From positions 1 through 30,184 of the forward strand of contig CAMOIX010000029.1 in NCBI GenBank assembly GCA_946616365.1: a DNA stretch of 30,184 nt. The letters run 5' to 3'. Below the pieces are notes generated by a model, which did not search any database, had not been told where the DNA came from, and saw only the letters and a program-made list of their open reading frames with translations. Below are positions 15,466 through 24,900 of the stretch, piece after piece. Position 1 is the stretch's first letter. Each line of letters starts with the position of its first letter. Source of the stretch: AC2028 sp002373595. Its GTDB lineage: Bacteria > Bacillota > Clostridia > Lachnospirales > Lachnospiraceae. The position numbers and the translations under genes were made by a program.

Positions 15466-15501
15466 AAAGAAAAACGGGCCCGGTCCTAAGACCGGACCCG
15501 T
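15466..15501 (-). terminator. Terminator between gap and pgk
   Basis: ACGGGTCCGGTC - 4-nt loop - GACCGGGCCCGT pairs at 11 of 12 positions and is followed by TTTTTCTTT on the minus strand. It is a textbook intrinsic terminator inside the gap-pgk-tpiA operon. Confidence 0.88.
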
Positions 15502-15524
15502 AAGGTCTCTTCTATAGCTTTGAA

Positions 15525-16565
15525 TTAAAGCTCAGCGAAGTACTTGATGGTACGAACCATCTGGCTGGTGTAGGAATTCTCGTTGTCATACCATGAAACA
15601 ACCTGTACCTCATAGAGGTCGTCAGCGATCTGGCTAACCATAGTCTGGGTTGCATCAAAGAGTGAACCGTAACGCATTCCGATAACATCGCTGGAAACGA
15701 TCTGATCCTCGTTGTATCCGAAGGAATCGGTGCAAGCTGCAGCCTTCATTGCCTCGTTGATACCTTCCTTGGTAAGACCAGCCTTCTTAACTACAGCGGT
15801 AAGAATGGTGGTAGAACCGGTAGGAACGGGAACACGCTGTGCGGAACCGATGAGCTTGCCGTTAAGCTCAGGGATAACAAGTCCGATAGCCTTTGCAGCA
15901 CCGGTGGAGTTGGGAACGATGTTTGCAGCGCCTGCACGGGCACGGCGAAGATCGCCCTTTCTGTGAGGTCCGTCAAGGATCATCTGGTCGCCGGTGTAAG
16001 CGTGAATGGTGCTCATGATACCGCTCTGGATGGGAGCATAATCATTGAGAGCCTTTGCCATAGGTGCAAGGCAGTTGGTGGTGCAGGATGCAGCAGAGAT
16101 GATCTGATCATCCTTGGTAAGGGTCTTCTCGTTAACGGAGAATACGATGGTCTTGAGGTCATTTCCTGCGGGTGCGGAGATAACAACCTTCTTAGCACCT
16201 GCATCGATGTGAGCCTGTGACTTCTCCTTAGAGGTGTAGAAACCGGTGCACTCAAGTACAACGTCTACTCCAAGCTCGCCCCAAGGGCACTTCTTAGCGT
16301 CAGCCTCAGCATAGATCTTGAGGGTCTTGCCGTCTACGGTGATGGTGTTAGCATCATCATCAGCGGTAACAGTGTGAGCCTTCTGTCCGATGTATCCTGC
16401 ATATCCGCCCTGAGCGGTGTCATACTTGAGCAGGTGAGCAAGCATGGAAGGCTTGGTAAGATCGTTGATAGCAACAACCTCATATCCTTCTGCTCCGAAC
16501 ATCTGACGGAAAGCCAGACGGCCGATACGTCCGAAACCGTTGATCGCAACCTTTACATTTGCCAT
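15525..16565 (-). CDS. gap: Glyceraldehyde-3-phosphate dehydrogenase (NAD-type)
   Basis: Oxidative phosphorylation of glyceraldehyde 3-phosphate; tetrameric cytoplasmic enzyme, 346 aa. The N-terminus INGFGRIGRLAFRQM is the Rossmann loop and AINDL carries the adenine-ribose aspartate favouring NAD. The catalytic cysteine is in SAASCTTNCLAP with the histidine in STIHAYTGDQ; the C-terminal SWYDNE and YTSQMVRTI are conserved. AGGAGG at about 7 nt supports the start. The gene has its own promoter overlapping the end of the acyltransferase gene, and a leader with Rex-like half-sites. A terminator downstream should give gap the highest transcript level of the operon. Confidence 0.98.
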   Translation of the reverse strand: MANVKVAINGFGRIGRLAFRQMFGAEGYEVVAINDLTKPSMLAHLLKYDTAQGGYAGYIGQKAHTVTADDDANTITVDGKTLKIYAEADAKKCPWGELGVDVVLECTGFYTSKEKSQAHIDAGAKKVVISAPAGNDLKTIVFSVNEKTLTKDDQIISAASCTTNCLAPMAKALNDYAPIQSGIMSTIHAYTGDQMILDGPHRKGDLRRARAGAANIVPNSTGAAKAIGLVIPELNGKLIGSAQRVPVPTGSTTILTAVVKKAGLTKEGINEAMKAAACTDSFGYNEDQIVSSDVIGMRYGSLFDATQTMVSQIADDLYEVQVVSWYDNENSYTSQMVRTIKYFAEL

Positions 16566-16594
16566 TTTACAACTCCTCCTAGATAAAAAATTTA

Positions 16595-16620
16595 TTGTTA
16601 ATATGTCAAAATTTTATCAA
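16595..16620 (-). promoter_or_regulatory. Rex-like operator region in the gap leader
   Basis: Two overlapping candidates lie just after the predicted gap transcription start. One (16595-16612) contains a perfect TTAACAA Rex half-site on the minus strand. The other (16603-16620, minus-strand TTGATAAAATTTTGACAT) is very similar to the operator-like sequence over the rex promoter. gap is a known Rex target in other Firmicutes. Confidence 0.45.
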
Positions 16621-16627
16621 CGGAAAT

Positions 16628-16656
16628 ACTATACTATATTTTCCCCGTAAATTCAA
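16628..16656 (-). promoter_or_regulatory. Promoter of gap
   Basis: Minus-strand TTGAAT, 17 nt, TATAGT. The -35 hexamer contains the TGA stop codon of the upstream acyltransferase gene. The predicted leader is about 55 nt. Confidence 0.7.
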
Positions 16657-17759
16657 GAAATAGCATGTGATATGAATAATCTTTTTATTAAATGCTCAAA
16701 CCCCGCAAAAACCGATGAAATCACTATCGAAACAGCAGCCAGCGAAATGACGAAAACCGCCCAATATCCCGTCTGATCGGCCATTATCATAGCCATTCGG
16801 TCATATACCGGGTTGTGGATCAGCCAGAGGTATACCGAAACCACGCCATAGAAGCCAAAAAACCTGTAAAACACCTTCGTTCCCTTGTTAAGCAGCGTTG
16901 CGCCCATGCAAAGAAGCGGAACTGCGATGATATCAATATTTGAAGCATGCTGATTGACGGTAAAAAAGTACCTCAGATAAAGAGCTGCTGCGGTGATGAC
17001 CAGCCCGAAAAGCGGCAAAATCCGCATTCCATGGATCTTAGCAAAGGCTCCTGTGGGCTTTTCTACGGACATTTCCTCGGATCCTTCTTCGGGCTTTTCA
17101 CGGTTTATGGCTTCATTGCGCTCTTCTGCTCTCTTTTGCAGCGCAGCAGCGAAGAATCCTTCCGTGAATATAAGCAAAAACAGTGGCTGCATTCGCCCAT
17201 CAAAAAACTCCTGTACCGATGCCGGCGAAGGTAATATCCCTTTCCCGAAAGCGCACAGCAAAAATATCACAATAACCGCAGCCGCCCGCACCGGCTTTTT
17301 CCCTTTCCTGTCCGCTATATATGCATATACCGGAGCCAGGATCATGAACCACAGATATTCCGTAACATACCAAAATGCCCCGTTAAATGTGGGTGCAAAG
17401 CCGGTTATATTGCCGGGGATCTCATGTATGTCCGCTTCTCCCCCGAGATACCTGTTCGCAAGGAAAATACAGACAAGAACGACCGCGAGAACTCCAAGAT
17501 ACAGAAGCAAAAGCCTTTTGATACTTTCCCCGTATCTGCGTAATATCCCTTCTTTCCGCGCAAGAACGCAGTACATCCCGTATCCGCTGACGAAGCTGAA
17601 TATCCCCACGCACATCCTGCAAGCCCAAGCCGCTTTTTGGAAAATATCCGGATAAGTAAACCAGTTAGCGGGATATACGCTGATATCAAGGAAATAGTGA
17701 TGTATTATCATGATGAGCACAGCAAATCCCTGCAATGCTTTGGAATCTTCTTTTCTCAA
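16653..17759 (-). CDS. Acyltransferase-3 family membrane protein
   Basis: A polytopic membrane protein with about 10 hydrophobic segments, of the acyltransferase-3 family that O-acylates cell-surface polysaccharides or related molecules. The early SKALQGFAVLIMIIHHYF carries the family's basic-residue and histidine motif at the first helix. FWYVTEYLWFMILAPVYA and the late VSVYLWLIHNPVYD are also characteristic. Acceptor unknown. The ORF is open to 17834 with an ATG at 17786, but that ATG is only 1 nt past a promoter -10 box and has no ribosome site. A TTG at 17759 has AAGGAG at 7 nt, so I chose it (368 aa). Divergent from ylxM-ffh. Confidence 0.87.
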   Translation of the reverse strand: MRKEDSKALQGFAVLIMIIHHYFLDISVYPANWFTYPDIFQKAAWACRMCVGIFSFVSGYGMYCVLARKEGILRRYGESIKRLLLLYLGVLAVVLVCIFLANRYLGGEADIHEIPGNITGFAPTFNGAFWYVTEYLWFMILAPVYAYIADRKGKKPVRAAAVIVIFLLCAFGKGILPSPASVQEFFDGRMQPLFLLIFTEGFFAAALQKRAEERNEAINREKPEEGSEEMSVEKPTGAFAKIHGMRILPLFGLVITAAALYLRYFFTVNQHASNIDIIAVPLLCMGATLLNKGTKVFYRFFGFYGVVSVYLWLIHNPVYDRMAMIMADQTGYWAVFVISLAAVSIVISSVFAGFEHLIKRLFISHAIS

Positions 17760-17787
17760 GTCTTCTCTCCTTTTCGGACTGCTCATA

Positions 17788-17816
17788 ATTTTACTATCCC
17801 GTAGGCGAAATGACAA
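17788..17816 (-). promoter_or_regulatory. Promoter of the acyltransferase gene
   Basis: Minus-strand TTGTCA, 17 nt, TAAAAT. The predicted transcription start is about 17781, inside the ATG-proximal codons, which argues for the TTG start at 17759. Confidence 0.6.
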
Positions 17817-17837
17817 GAAACCGCGCACTCTCACGCC

Positions 17838-17866
17838 TTGACGATACAGGCCTTATAATGTAAAGT
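17838..17866 (+). promoter_or_regulatory. Promoter of ylxM-ffh
   Basis: Plus-strand TTGACG, 17 nt, TAAAGT. A perfect TATAAT is also present at 17854-17859 but has no matching -35 at the right distance; either may be the true -10. Confidence 0.5.
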
Positions 17867-17887
17867 GTAATAGTTCTCGGAGAAAAT

Positions 17888-18232
17888 ATGGATATAATAC
17901 TTGAAAAGAGCCTTCTCTATGATTTCTACGGTGAGCTCCTCACCGCCAATCAGCGAAGGATATACGAAAAATCAATATTTGAAGACCTCTCGCTCTCTGA
18001 GATAGCCGAGCAGGAAGGAACGACCCGTCAGGCAGTGCACGATATGATCAAAAGATCCGAAGCAGCACTCCATGAATACGAGGAAAAACTCGGTCTGGTA
18101 AAGCGATTTGCGGATACCAAGGATAATATTGCAAAGATCAAGTCGCTCTGCTGTGAAGATAACGGAATGTCGGAAAGCGAAAAACTTAAGAAGATCTCCG
18201 AGATCGCAGATATGATCTCAAACGAAGCATAA
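17888..18232 (+). CDS. ylxM: YlxM-family SRP-associated helix-turn-helix protein
   Basis: A 114-aa helical protein encoded next to ffh in nearly all Firmicutes and shown in streptococci to assist the signal recognition particle. It begins EKSLLYDFYGELLTANQRRIYE and contains a sigma-70-region-4-like HTH (LSEIAEQEGTTRQAVHDMIKRSE, about residues 37-58), then a charged coiled-coil tail. GGAG lies 5 nt before the ATG. It is 12 nt upstream of ffh, in one operon. Confidence 0.93.
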   Translation: MDIILEKSLLYDFYGELLTANQRRIYEKSIFEDLSLSEIAEQEGTTRQAVHDMIKRSEAALHEYEEKLGLVKRFADTKDNIAKIKSLCCEDNGMSESEKLKKISEIADMISNEA

Positions 18233-18244
18233 AAGGATAAAAGT

Positions 18245-19618
18245 ATGGCTTTTGAAGGATTAAGCGAAAAACTGCAAAATGTATTTAAAAACCTCCGCGG
18301 CAAGGGACGACTCTCCGAGGAGGATGTTAAGACTGCTCTGAAAGAAGTCAAAATGGCGCTTCTCGAGGCGGACGTCAACTTCAAAGTTGTAAAAAGCTTT
18401 GTAAAGACTGTCGAAGAAAAGGCTATAGGAGCAGACGTCCTTAACGGACTGAATCCTGCCCAGACAGTTATCAAAATAGTAAACGACGAACTCACATCCC
18501 TCATGGGAAGCGAGATAACCGAAGTAAAATTCGCTCCCGGCAAATCAGTCACCGTCATCCTCATGGCAGGCCTTCAGGGCGCCGGTAAAACCACGGCTGC
18601 AGCAAAGCTCGCCGGACAGTGGAAAAACAAAGCGAAGAAAAGCCTGCTCGTTGCCTGCGACGTCTATCGTCCCGCAGCTATAGAACAGTTAAAGATCGGA
18701 GGAGAAAAAGTCGGTGCAGAGGTCTTCTCTCTCGGAACCGATATTAACCCCGTAGATATCGCCAAACAGGGATTTGAATACGCCGAGAAAAACGGTTTCA
18801 ATGTATGCATCGTCGATACGGCAGGTCGACTTCAGATCGACGAAGCCATGATGGATGAACTCAAAGCGATCAAGAATGCTCTCCCCGTCACGCAGACTCT
18901 CCTCGTTGTCGATGCCATGACCGGTCAGGAAGCAGTCAATGTTGCTTCCACATTCGATTCACAGATAGGAATAGACGGAGTCGTACTCTCAAAGCTCGAC
19001 GGCGATGCAAGAGGCGGTGCCGCTCTCTCCATCAGATCCGTAACCGGCAAACCCATACTCTATGTCGGAATGGGTGAAAAGATCGAGGATCTCCAGCCCT
19101 TCTACCCCGACCGTATGGCAAGCCGCATACTCGGCATGGGCGATGTGCTCTCTCTCATCGAGAAAGCACAGGCCAGCATCGACATTGACGAAGAGACCGG
19201 CAAAGGCATGGCATCCCGCATGCAGAAAGGTAAGTTCGATTTCAATGATTACCTCGAGAGCATGAAGCAGATGAAAAAGATGGGCGGTCTCGGAAGCATA
19301 CTCGGCATGATGCCCGGGCTCGGCGTTAAAGCAGGCGATCTCGAAGGTATGATAGACGATAAAAAGATCGCTCACACCGAAGCGATCATCCTCTCTATGA
19401 CAGCAGAGGAAAGACGCAATCCCAAGATCATGAACCCCAAGAGAAAGAACCGTATCGCAAGAGGATGCGGACTTGATATTGCCGAGGTCAACAGATTCCT
19501 CAAACAGTTCGAACAGACCCAAAAGATGATGAAGCAGATGGGCGGCAAACGCGGCCGCGGCATGATGGGTGCTCTCGGCGGCATGGGCGGATTCGGCCGC
19601 GGCGGCTTCCCGTTCTGA
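18245..19618 (+). CDS. ffh: Signal recognition particle protein Ffh
   Basis: SRP54 GTPase that binds signal sequences of nascent membrane proteins and the 4.5S/SRP RNA; 457 aa. The N domain is about residues 1-100, the G domain follows with P-loop GLQGAGKT (109-116), DTAGRLQID and TKLDGDARGG. The methionine-rich M domain begins near 325 with GLGSILGMMPGLG and MTAEERRNPKIMNPKRKNRIARG. The C-terminus is Gly-rich (GGMGGFGRGGFPF), as usual. AAGG at about 8 nt precedes the ATG. A terminator follows. The receptor gene ftsY is 1.3 kb away on the other strand. Confidence 0.98.
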   Translation: MAFEGLSEKLQNVFKNLRGKGRLSEEDVKTALKEVKMALLEADVNFKVVKSFVKTVEEKAIGADVLNGLNPAQTVIKIVNDELTSLMGSEITEVKFAPGKSVTVILMAGLQGAGKTTAAAKLAGQWKNKAKKSLLVACDVYRPAAIEQLKIGGEKVGAEVFSLGTDINPVDIAKQGFEYAEKNGFNVCIVDTAGRLQIDEAMMDELKAIKNALPVTQTLLVVDAMTGQEAVNVASTFDSQIGIDGVVLSKLDGDARGGAALSIRSVTGKPILYVGMGEKIEDLQPFYPDRMASRILGMGDVLSLIEKAQASIDIDEETGKGMASRMQKGKFDFNDYLESMKQMKKMGGLGSILGMMPGLGVKAGDLEGMIDDKKIAHTEAIILSMTAEERRNPKIMNPKRKNRIARGCGLDIAEVNRFLKQFEQTQKMMKQMGGKRGRGMMGALGGMGGFGRGGFPF

Positions 19619-19634
19619 TCAGATATTTTCAACC

Positions 19635-19663
19635 AAAAAAGACCCATATGGGTCTTTTTTTTA
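19635..19663. terminator. Bidirectional terminator between ffh and ilvA
   Basis: AAAAAAGACCC-ATAT-GGGTCTTTTTT, a perfect stem with A- and T-runs on both sides, between convergent genes. The ilvA stop codon overlaps the final T residues. Confidence 0.92.
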
Positions 19664-20884
19664 GATATTGGTCTTAACTACCTTCGGCCTATATCCGTTC
19701 TTCTCCAGCGCTGAGAATATCTCATTCTTGTGCTCTGTTCCGAATGCCTCCAGCGTGATCCTGAGCTCCACAGCCGCATTTCTGTTTATCGATACGAACT
19801 GATTGTGCTCGAGCTTTATGACATTTCCGCCTGTCTCCGCGATGATTCCGGATACTCTGTGAAGCTCACCCGGCTTATCAGGCAGAAGCACGGATACCGT
19901 AAATATCCTGTCTCTTGCGATGAGTCCGTGCTGAACAACGGAAGACATCGTGATCACATCCATATTTCCGCCGCTTAAGATCGATACGACCTTCTTGTCG
20001 GTAACACCCAAATGTGACAGAGCCGCAACCGTGAGCAGTCCTGAATTTTCTACTACCATCTTATGATTCTCGACCATATCGAGGAAACATACTACCAGTT
20101 CCTCATCCTCTACCGTGATGATATCGTCGAGGTTTTTCTTGAGATACGGGAAAAGCTTTGCTCCGGGAGTCTTTACAGCAGTACCGTCTGCAATCGTATT
20201 GACGGTAGGAAGCGTCACTACTTTGTCCTCTGAAATGGATGCTTTGAGACAAGCTGCTCCTGCCGGCTCCACTCCTATTACTTTGATCTTGGGGTTGAGC
20301 ATCTTGGCGAGGGTTGAAACTCCGGTAGCCAGTCCGCCTCCTCCTATCGGTACAAGGATATAGTCTACAAGGGGGAGTTCCTTTACGATCTCCATTGCGA
20401 TAGTACCCTGTCCGGTAGCAACAGTGAGATCATCAAAAGGATGTATGAAAGTAAATCCTTCCTTCTCTGCCAGTTCCAATGCCTTCTCACAGGCTTCATC
20501 ATAGACATCGCCGTGAAGGATGACTTCCGCGCCATAGCCTTTGGTGCGGTTAACTTTGATAAGAGGCGTGGTCGTGGGCATGACTATGGTAGCCTTTGCT
20601 CCGTAGCTCTTGGCTGCATACGCAACACCCTGTGCATGATTGCCCGCAGATGCGGTGATAAGGCCCCTTGCGCGCTCTTCATCACTTAAAGTGCTGATCT
20701 TGTAATAAGCGCCCCTAAGCTTATACGCGCCGGTATACTGCATATTCTCCGGTTTGAAATAAACCTTATTGCCGGTCTTGGCGCTGAAATATTCACTGTA
20801 TACGAGTTTGGTCTCGCTGGTGACCCTCTTTACTATCTCAGAGGCTTCTTCAAACTTATCAAGACTAAGTCCTTCAGGCATCAT
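19661..20884 (-). CDS. ilvA: Threonine ammonia-lyase (threonine dehydratase) with ACT domain
   Basis: PLP enzyme that deaminates L-threonine to 2-oxobutyrate, the entry to isoleucine or propionate pathways; 407 aa. The PLP lysine is K55 in TGAYKLRGA, SAGNHAQGVA binds substrate and the glycine loop is GGGGLATG. Residues about 330-400 form one ACT domain (FTVSVLLPDKPGELHRVSGIIAE). This medium length with a single ACT is the form common in Clostridia, between the biodegradative TdcB and long biosynthetic IlvA. Start and ftsY stop overlap in TAATG; GGAGG lies just upstream and a second ATG directly follows. Last gene of the smc-ftsY-ilvA run. Confidence 0.95.
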   Translation of the reverse strand: MMPEGLSLDKFEEASEIVKRVTSETKLVYSEYFSAKTGNKVYFKPENMQYTGAYKLRGAYYKISTLSDEERARGLITASAGNHAQGVAYAAKSYGAKATIVMPTTTPLIKVNRTKGYGAEVILHGDVYDEACEKALELAEKEGFTFIHPFDDLTVATGQGTIAMEIVKELPLVDYILVPIGGGGLATGVSTLAKMLNPKIKVIGVEPAGAACLKASISEDKVVTLPTVNTIADGTAVKTPGAKLFPYLKKNLDDIITVEDEELVVCFLDMVENHKMVVENSGLLTVAALSHLGVTDKKVVSILSGGNMDVITMSSVVQHGLIARDRIFTVSVLLPDKPGELHRVSGIIAETGGNVIKLEHNQFVSINRNAAVELRITLEAFGTEHKNEIFSALEKNGYRPKVVKTNI

Positions 20885-21978
20885 TACTCCTCCACTGTTT
20901 CTTCCCTGCTCTCGAAAAGAGCATCTACAAATGCATCCGCATCGAATTTCTGGAGATCATCAACAGACTCTCCGACTCCGATGTACTTAACGGGTATTCC
21001 CATTTCTTTTGATATGGCTATTACTATTCCGCCCTTTGCGGTTCCGTCCATCTTGGTGAGGATGATACCTGTGATGCCGGCCACCTCTCCGAATTCCTTT
21101 GCCTGTACCAGAGCATTTTGTCCTGTTGCTGCATCGAGCACGAGGAAATTCTCTCTGTGTGCATCGGGGAACTCTCTGTCTATGATACGGTTCATCTTGC
21201 CGAGTTCTTCCATGAGGTTCTTTTTGTTATGAAGTCTGCCGGCGGTATCGATGAGAAGGTCATCAACTCCTCTTGCCTTGGCAGCTGCTACCGCATCAAA
21301 TACCACGCTCGCGGGATCAGCACCTTCAGTGCTGGATACGATGGGAACATCAGCCCTTCTCGCCCACTCCTCAAGCTGATCGGCGGCTGCAGCCCTGAAT
21401 GTATCGGCAGCTGCGATGAGAACCTTCTTGCCGCTCTGCTTAAGTTTGGATGCGATCTTTCCTACGCTCGTGGTCTTACCTACACCGTTTACTCCGATGA
21501 ACATGATAACGGACTGTTTATCCTCAAATTCATACGAAGTCTCTATACCGGACAACTGTGCCTTAATACTGTCCGAAAGCGCCTGACTGCACTCGCTTCT
21601 GAGCTTTAAGTGTCTCGCCTTAACTTCTTTCCTGAGTGATTCGATGATCTCTTCGGATGCGCCTATTCCGACATCTCCCATAACGAGGATCTCTTCGAGT
21701 TCCTCATAGAAATCATCATCTATCTCACTGGCGGTAAAGAGCCTGCTAAATCCAAAGCCCTCTCTCGATTTGGAGAGACCGCGGGAAAGCTTCTCTGCAA
21801 GTCCCTCTTTTGCTTTCTGCTGAGCGGCATCGTACTCCTCATTGAACTTAATGTCCTCAGCGGAGTCCTTGAATATCGGCTCAAAGTCGTCAAGATTGCC
21901 AAAGCCGAGGAGGCTTACATTGCTCTCCTCGGTCTCGGTATTTTCGGTATTGTTTTTCTTTTTATTCCAGAATGCCAT
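20884..21978 (-). CDS. ftsY: SRP receptor GTPase FtsY
   Basis: Membrane-associated receptor for the signal recognition particle; 364 aa. It has a short acidic N-terminal region (residues about 1-55), then the N domain and G domain: P-loop GVNGVGKTTS, AADTFRAAAADQLEEWA, DTAGRLHNKKNLMEEL and TKMDGTAKGG, ending in GVGESVDDLQKFD. GGAG lies 8 nt before the ATG. It begins 19 nt after the smc stop and overlaps ilvA by 1 nt, so smc-ftsY-ilvA is one translational chain. Confidence 0.98.
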   Translation of the reverse strand: MAFWNKKKNNTENTETEESNVSLLGFGNLDDFEPIFKDSAEDIKFNEEYDAAQQKAKEGLAEKLSRGLSKSREGFGFSRLFTASEIDDDFYEELEEILVMGDVGIGASEEIIESLRKEVKARHLKLRSECSQALSDSIKAQLSGIETSYEFEDKQSVIMFIGVNGVGKTTSVGKIASKLKQSGKKVLIAAADTFRAAAADQLEEWARRADVPIVSSTEGADPASVVFDAVAAAKARGVDDLLIDTAGRLHNKKNLMEELGKMNRIIDREFPDAHRENFLVLDAATGQNALVQAKEFGEVAGITGIILTKMDGTAKGGIVIAISKEMGIPVKYIGVGESVDDLQKFDADAFVDALFESREETVEE

Positions 21979-21997
21979 CCAGCTTTCTCCGGGATTA

Positions 21998-24900
21998 TCA
22001 GTTGTCCAACTCGTTTTCGATCAGGTTGACCGATACGAGAGCGGATACACCCTTCTCCTGCATCGTTATACCATAGAGTCTGTCAACCTGCTCCATCGTA
22101 CCTCTTCTGTGGGTGATGACGATGAACTGAGTATTCTTGGTGAGCTTATGCAGGTACTTTGCAAATCTGCCTACGTTGCTGTCATCAAGCGCAGCCTCGA
22201 TCTCGTCGAGGAGTGCGAAAGGTGAAGGCTTGAGGTTCTGTATAGCAAAAAGAAGTGCTATCGCAGAGAGTGCCTTCTCACCACCGGAGAGCTGCATCAT
22301 ATTCTGAAGTTTCTTTCCGGGCGGCTGTGCGCTTATCAGGATGCCTGCCTCGAGTATATCCTCATCGGGCTGGATCTCAAGTGTACCTTTACCTCCTCCG
22401 AAGAGTTCTTTAAATACTTTATCGTACTCGCGGTTGATCTCCGCAAATTTCTCGGTAAACTGCTTGCGCATCGATTCGTCGAGTTCTGCGATGAGCTTCT
22501 CAAGAGTCTCCGCAGCTTCGATCAGATCGTCATGCTGAGTCTTCATGGTCTCGTAACGCTCGGAGACCTCCTTGTACTCTTCTATAGCATTGACGTTTAC
22601 ATCGCCCAGTTTCTTGATCTTATCCTTGATCTCGGCGATGTCTCTCTTCATAACGGTCAGATCCGTCATACTCTCATCACGGATAGCTGCCGCATCGGAA
22701 AGGGTGATCTCATACTCCTCCCACATGTAATTGATCTGTGCGGCTATAGCTTCCTCAGAACGCTCCTTCTGAGTGGTGAGTCTGTATACTTCCTTGTCGA
22801 GAGCATTCATCTCATCGCTGAGTTTCTCTCTGTCTTCAAAGAATGACTTCTGCTTCTTGGAGAGCTCTTCCTTCTTGGAAACGCTGTCCTTGAGGAGCTG
22901 TTCCTTAGCGGACTGATCGTCAAACGAAGCAGCTATGGTCTTCTGGATCTCCTCGATCTGCTCATTCTTCTCGACAACAGCTTCCTGATTGCTCTTTAAG
23001 GTCTCCTCGATCTGCTCGAGTTCTCCCTGTTCCTCAGCGAGCTCATCATCGATACGATTGAGGTTTGCCTGCTGGAAGCTTCTCGCCTGGCGCATCTTCT
23101 GCACTTCGATCTCCCACTCGGAAACCCTTGCGAGTGCTTCGCTCTCTTCCTTCTGCTTCTCTTCGAGAGTAGCGGAGAGTTCATTTATCTCATTCTGAGT
23201 ATCTTCCTCGATCTTCTCACTTTCCTTAAGAGCAGCCTCTCCCTCAGCCTTTCCTGCGGATGCTTCACGGAGATTGTTCTCTATATCCATCTGCTCGGAC
23301 TGGAGTGACTGAGCATTCTCGCTCTCCTCCTCCATCCTCTCTCTTGCAGCCTGCAGATTGACTCTCGCAGTATTCTGATCGATCTGGAGATTTTGGACTT
23401 CCATCTTGATACGCTCAAGATCTGCTCTCAGCTTATTCCTGTTATCCCTTGCCTCATCGATCTCCTTGCGGATCTTTTCGATGTCTGCGGCAAGTTTCTC
23501 AACACTCTTCTTAAGATCGGTGATCTCTCTGCTCTTTCCGAGGAAGTTCGCATTATGCTTAAATGAACCACCGCTTATGGATCCGCCGGGCATGAGGAGC
23601 TCTCCCTCAAGCGTGACGATCCTCAAAGTGTAATTGTACTTTCTGGCAAGCTTGGTAGCATTATCCACATCATCTACGACTAGGAATCTGCCAAGCAGGT
23701 ACTCTATTATTGTCTCGTAGCTCTTATCCGTATCTACGAGTTCATGTGCAAGACCGAGCACTCCGGGCTCCTTAAGTGCATTCTGCGCCTTGATAGGTTC
23801 GGGTGCCTTTACTGCATCCATGGGAAGGAATGTCGCACGTCCGAGCTTACCCTCTTTAAGGTATGCGATAAGCTTCTTGGCGGTATCCTCATCCTTGGTA
23901 ACGATATTCTGCACATTTCCGCCGAGAGCATTCTCAATGGCGGTCTCATACTTCTTGTCTACTTTGATGATATCGGCAATGGTTCCTACGATGCCTTTGA
24001 CATCCTTTTTGCGCTCCATTACCTTCTTGACGCTCTGGCCGTAACCTTCGTACTGCTCTGCTATGTCATTCAGAGCCTGCAGACGGGAATTCTCCTGATG
24101 ATACTGCTCCTGCATCTTTCTGAGCTGCTCATCCTTGGAAGTAAGTTCCTCTCTGAAGGATGCAACCTTCTCCTCGGTCTCCTTCTCCTCGTTCTGCTTT
24201 GCAGTCAGCTTCTCACTTGCCTTCTCGAAAGCGGTCTCAAAGGACTTTATAGTATCCTCTCTGGCTTCCTCATCGGACTTTACGCGAAGGAGCCTGGAAT
24301 TGAGCTCAGCACGTCTGATCTCATACTGCTCGTTCATGGAATCGAAACGGCTTATCTTTGCTTTGATGGCAGCACGGTTATTGAGTTCTTCGATGATCCT
24401 CTTCTTGCCGGTCTCGATCTTCTCATTGAGTTCGGATATAACAGCCTGTACATCATCGAGAGCCTTCTGTCTGTCATTTGCTTCCTGCTCGATCTTATTG
24501 GCCTGTTCTTCTTCGCCGTCCTTGCCCTTGCTTATCTGCTCTCTCTCTTCGAGATGCTTAGCTATCTGATTCTCCAGAGCTTTCTTTCTGTCTGCAAAAT
24601 GGATCTCACTCTCACCTGCGGATCTTATCTGCTCACGAAGTATCTCTATCTGGTTCTCAAGCTTAGCTCTTGTGATATCTGCTTCACCGAGCGCGCTTCT
24701 TGCTTCTTCGACCTGCTTTTCGAGTTCTTCGATCTCAGTCTGAACTCTGTCGTACTCATCGCGAACGCCTTCAAACTTTGCTTTTGCCTCATCATGCTGA
24801 GCGGTGGCAACGCTTAACTTACTCTCAAGATCTTCGACTGCGGTCTTTAATCTGTTGTGCTCAAGCAGGAATGCATTTACATCGAGAGTCTTTAGTGCCT

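Noticed and set aside
14955..15467. A 170-codon plus-strand open frame opposite pgk
   Set aside because: Antisense of a conserved glycolytic gene, no supporting start signal.
16578..16606. A TTGACA on the minus strand in the gap leader as an alternative promoter
   Set aside because: Its -10 would fall in the ribosome site of gap; the TTGAAT-17-TATAGT promoter upstream fits better.
23744..24817. A 357-codon plus-strand open frame opposite smc
   Set aside because: Leu/Ser/Phe-rich antisense of coiled-coil codons (Glu/Lys/Leu), with no ribosome site or recognisable domain. smc is unambiguous on the other strand.
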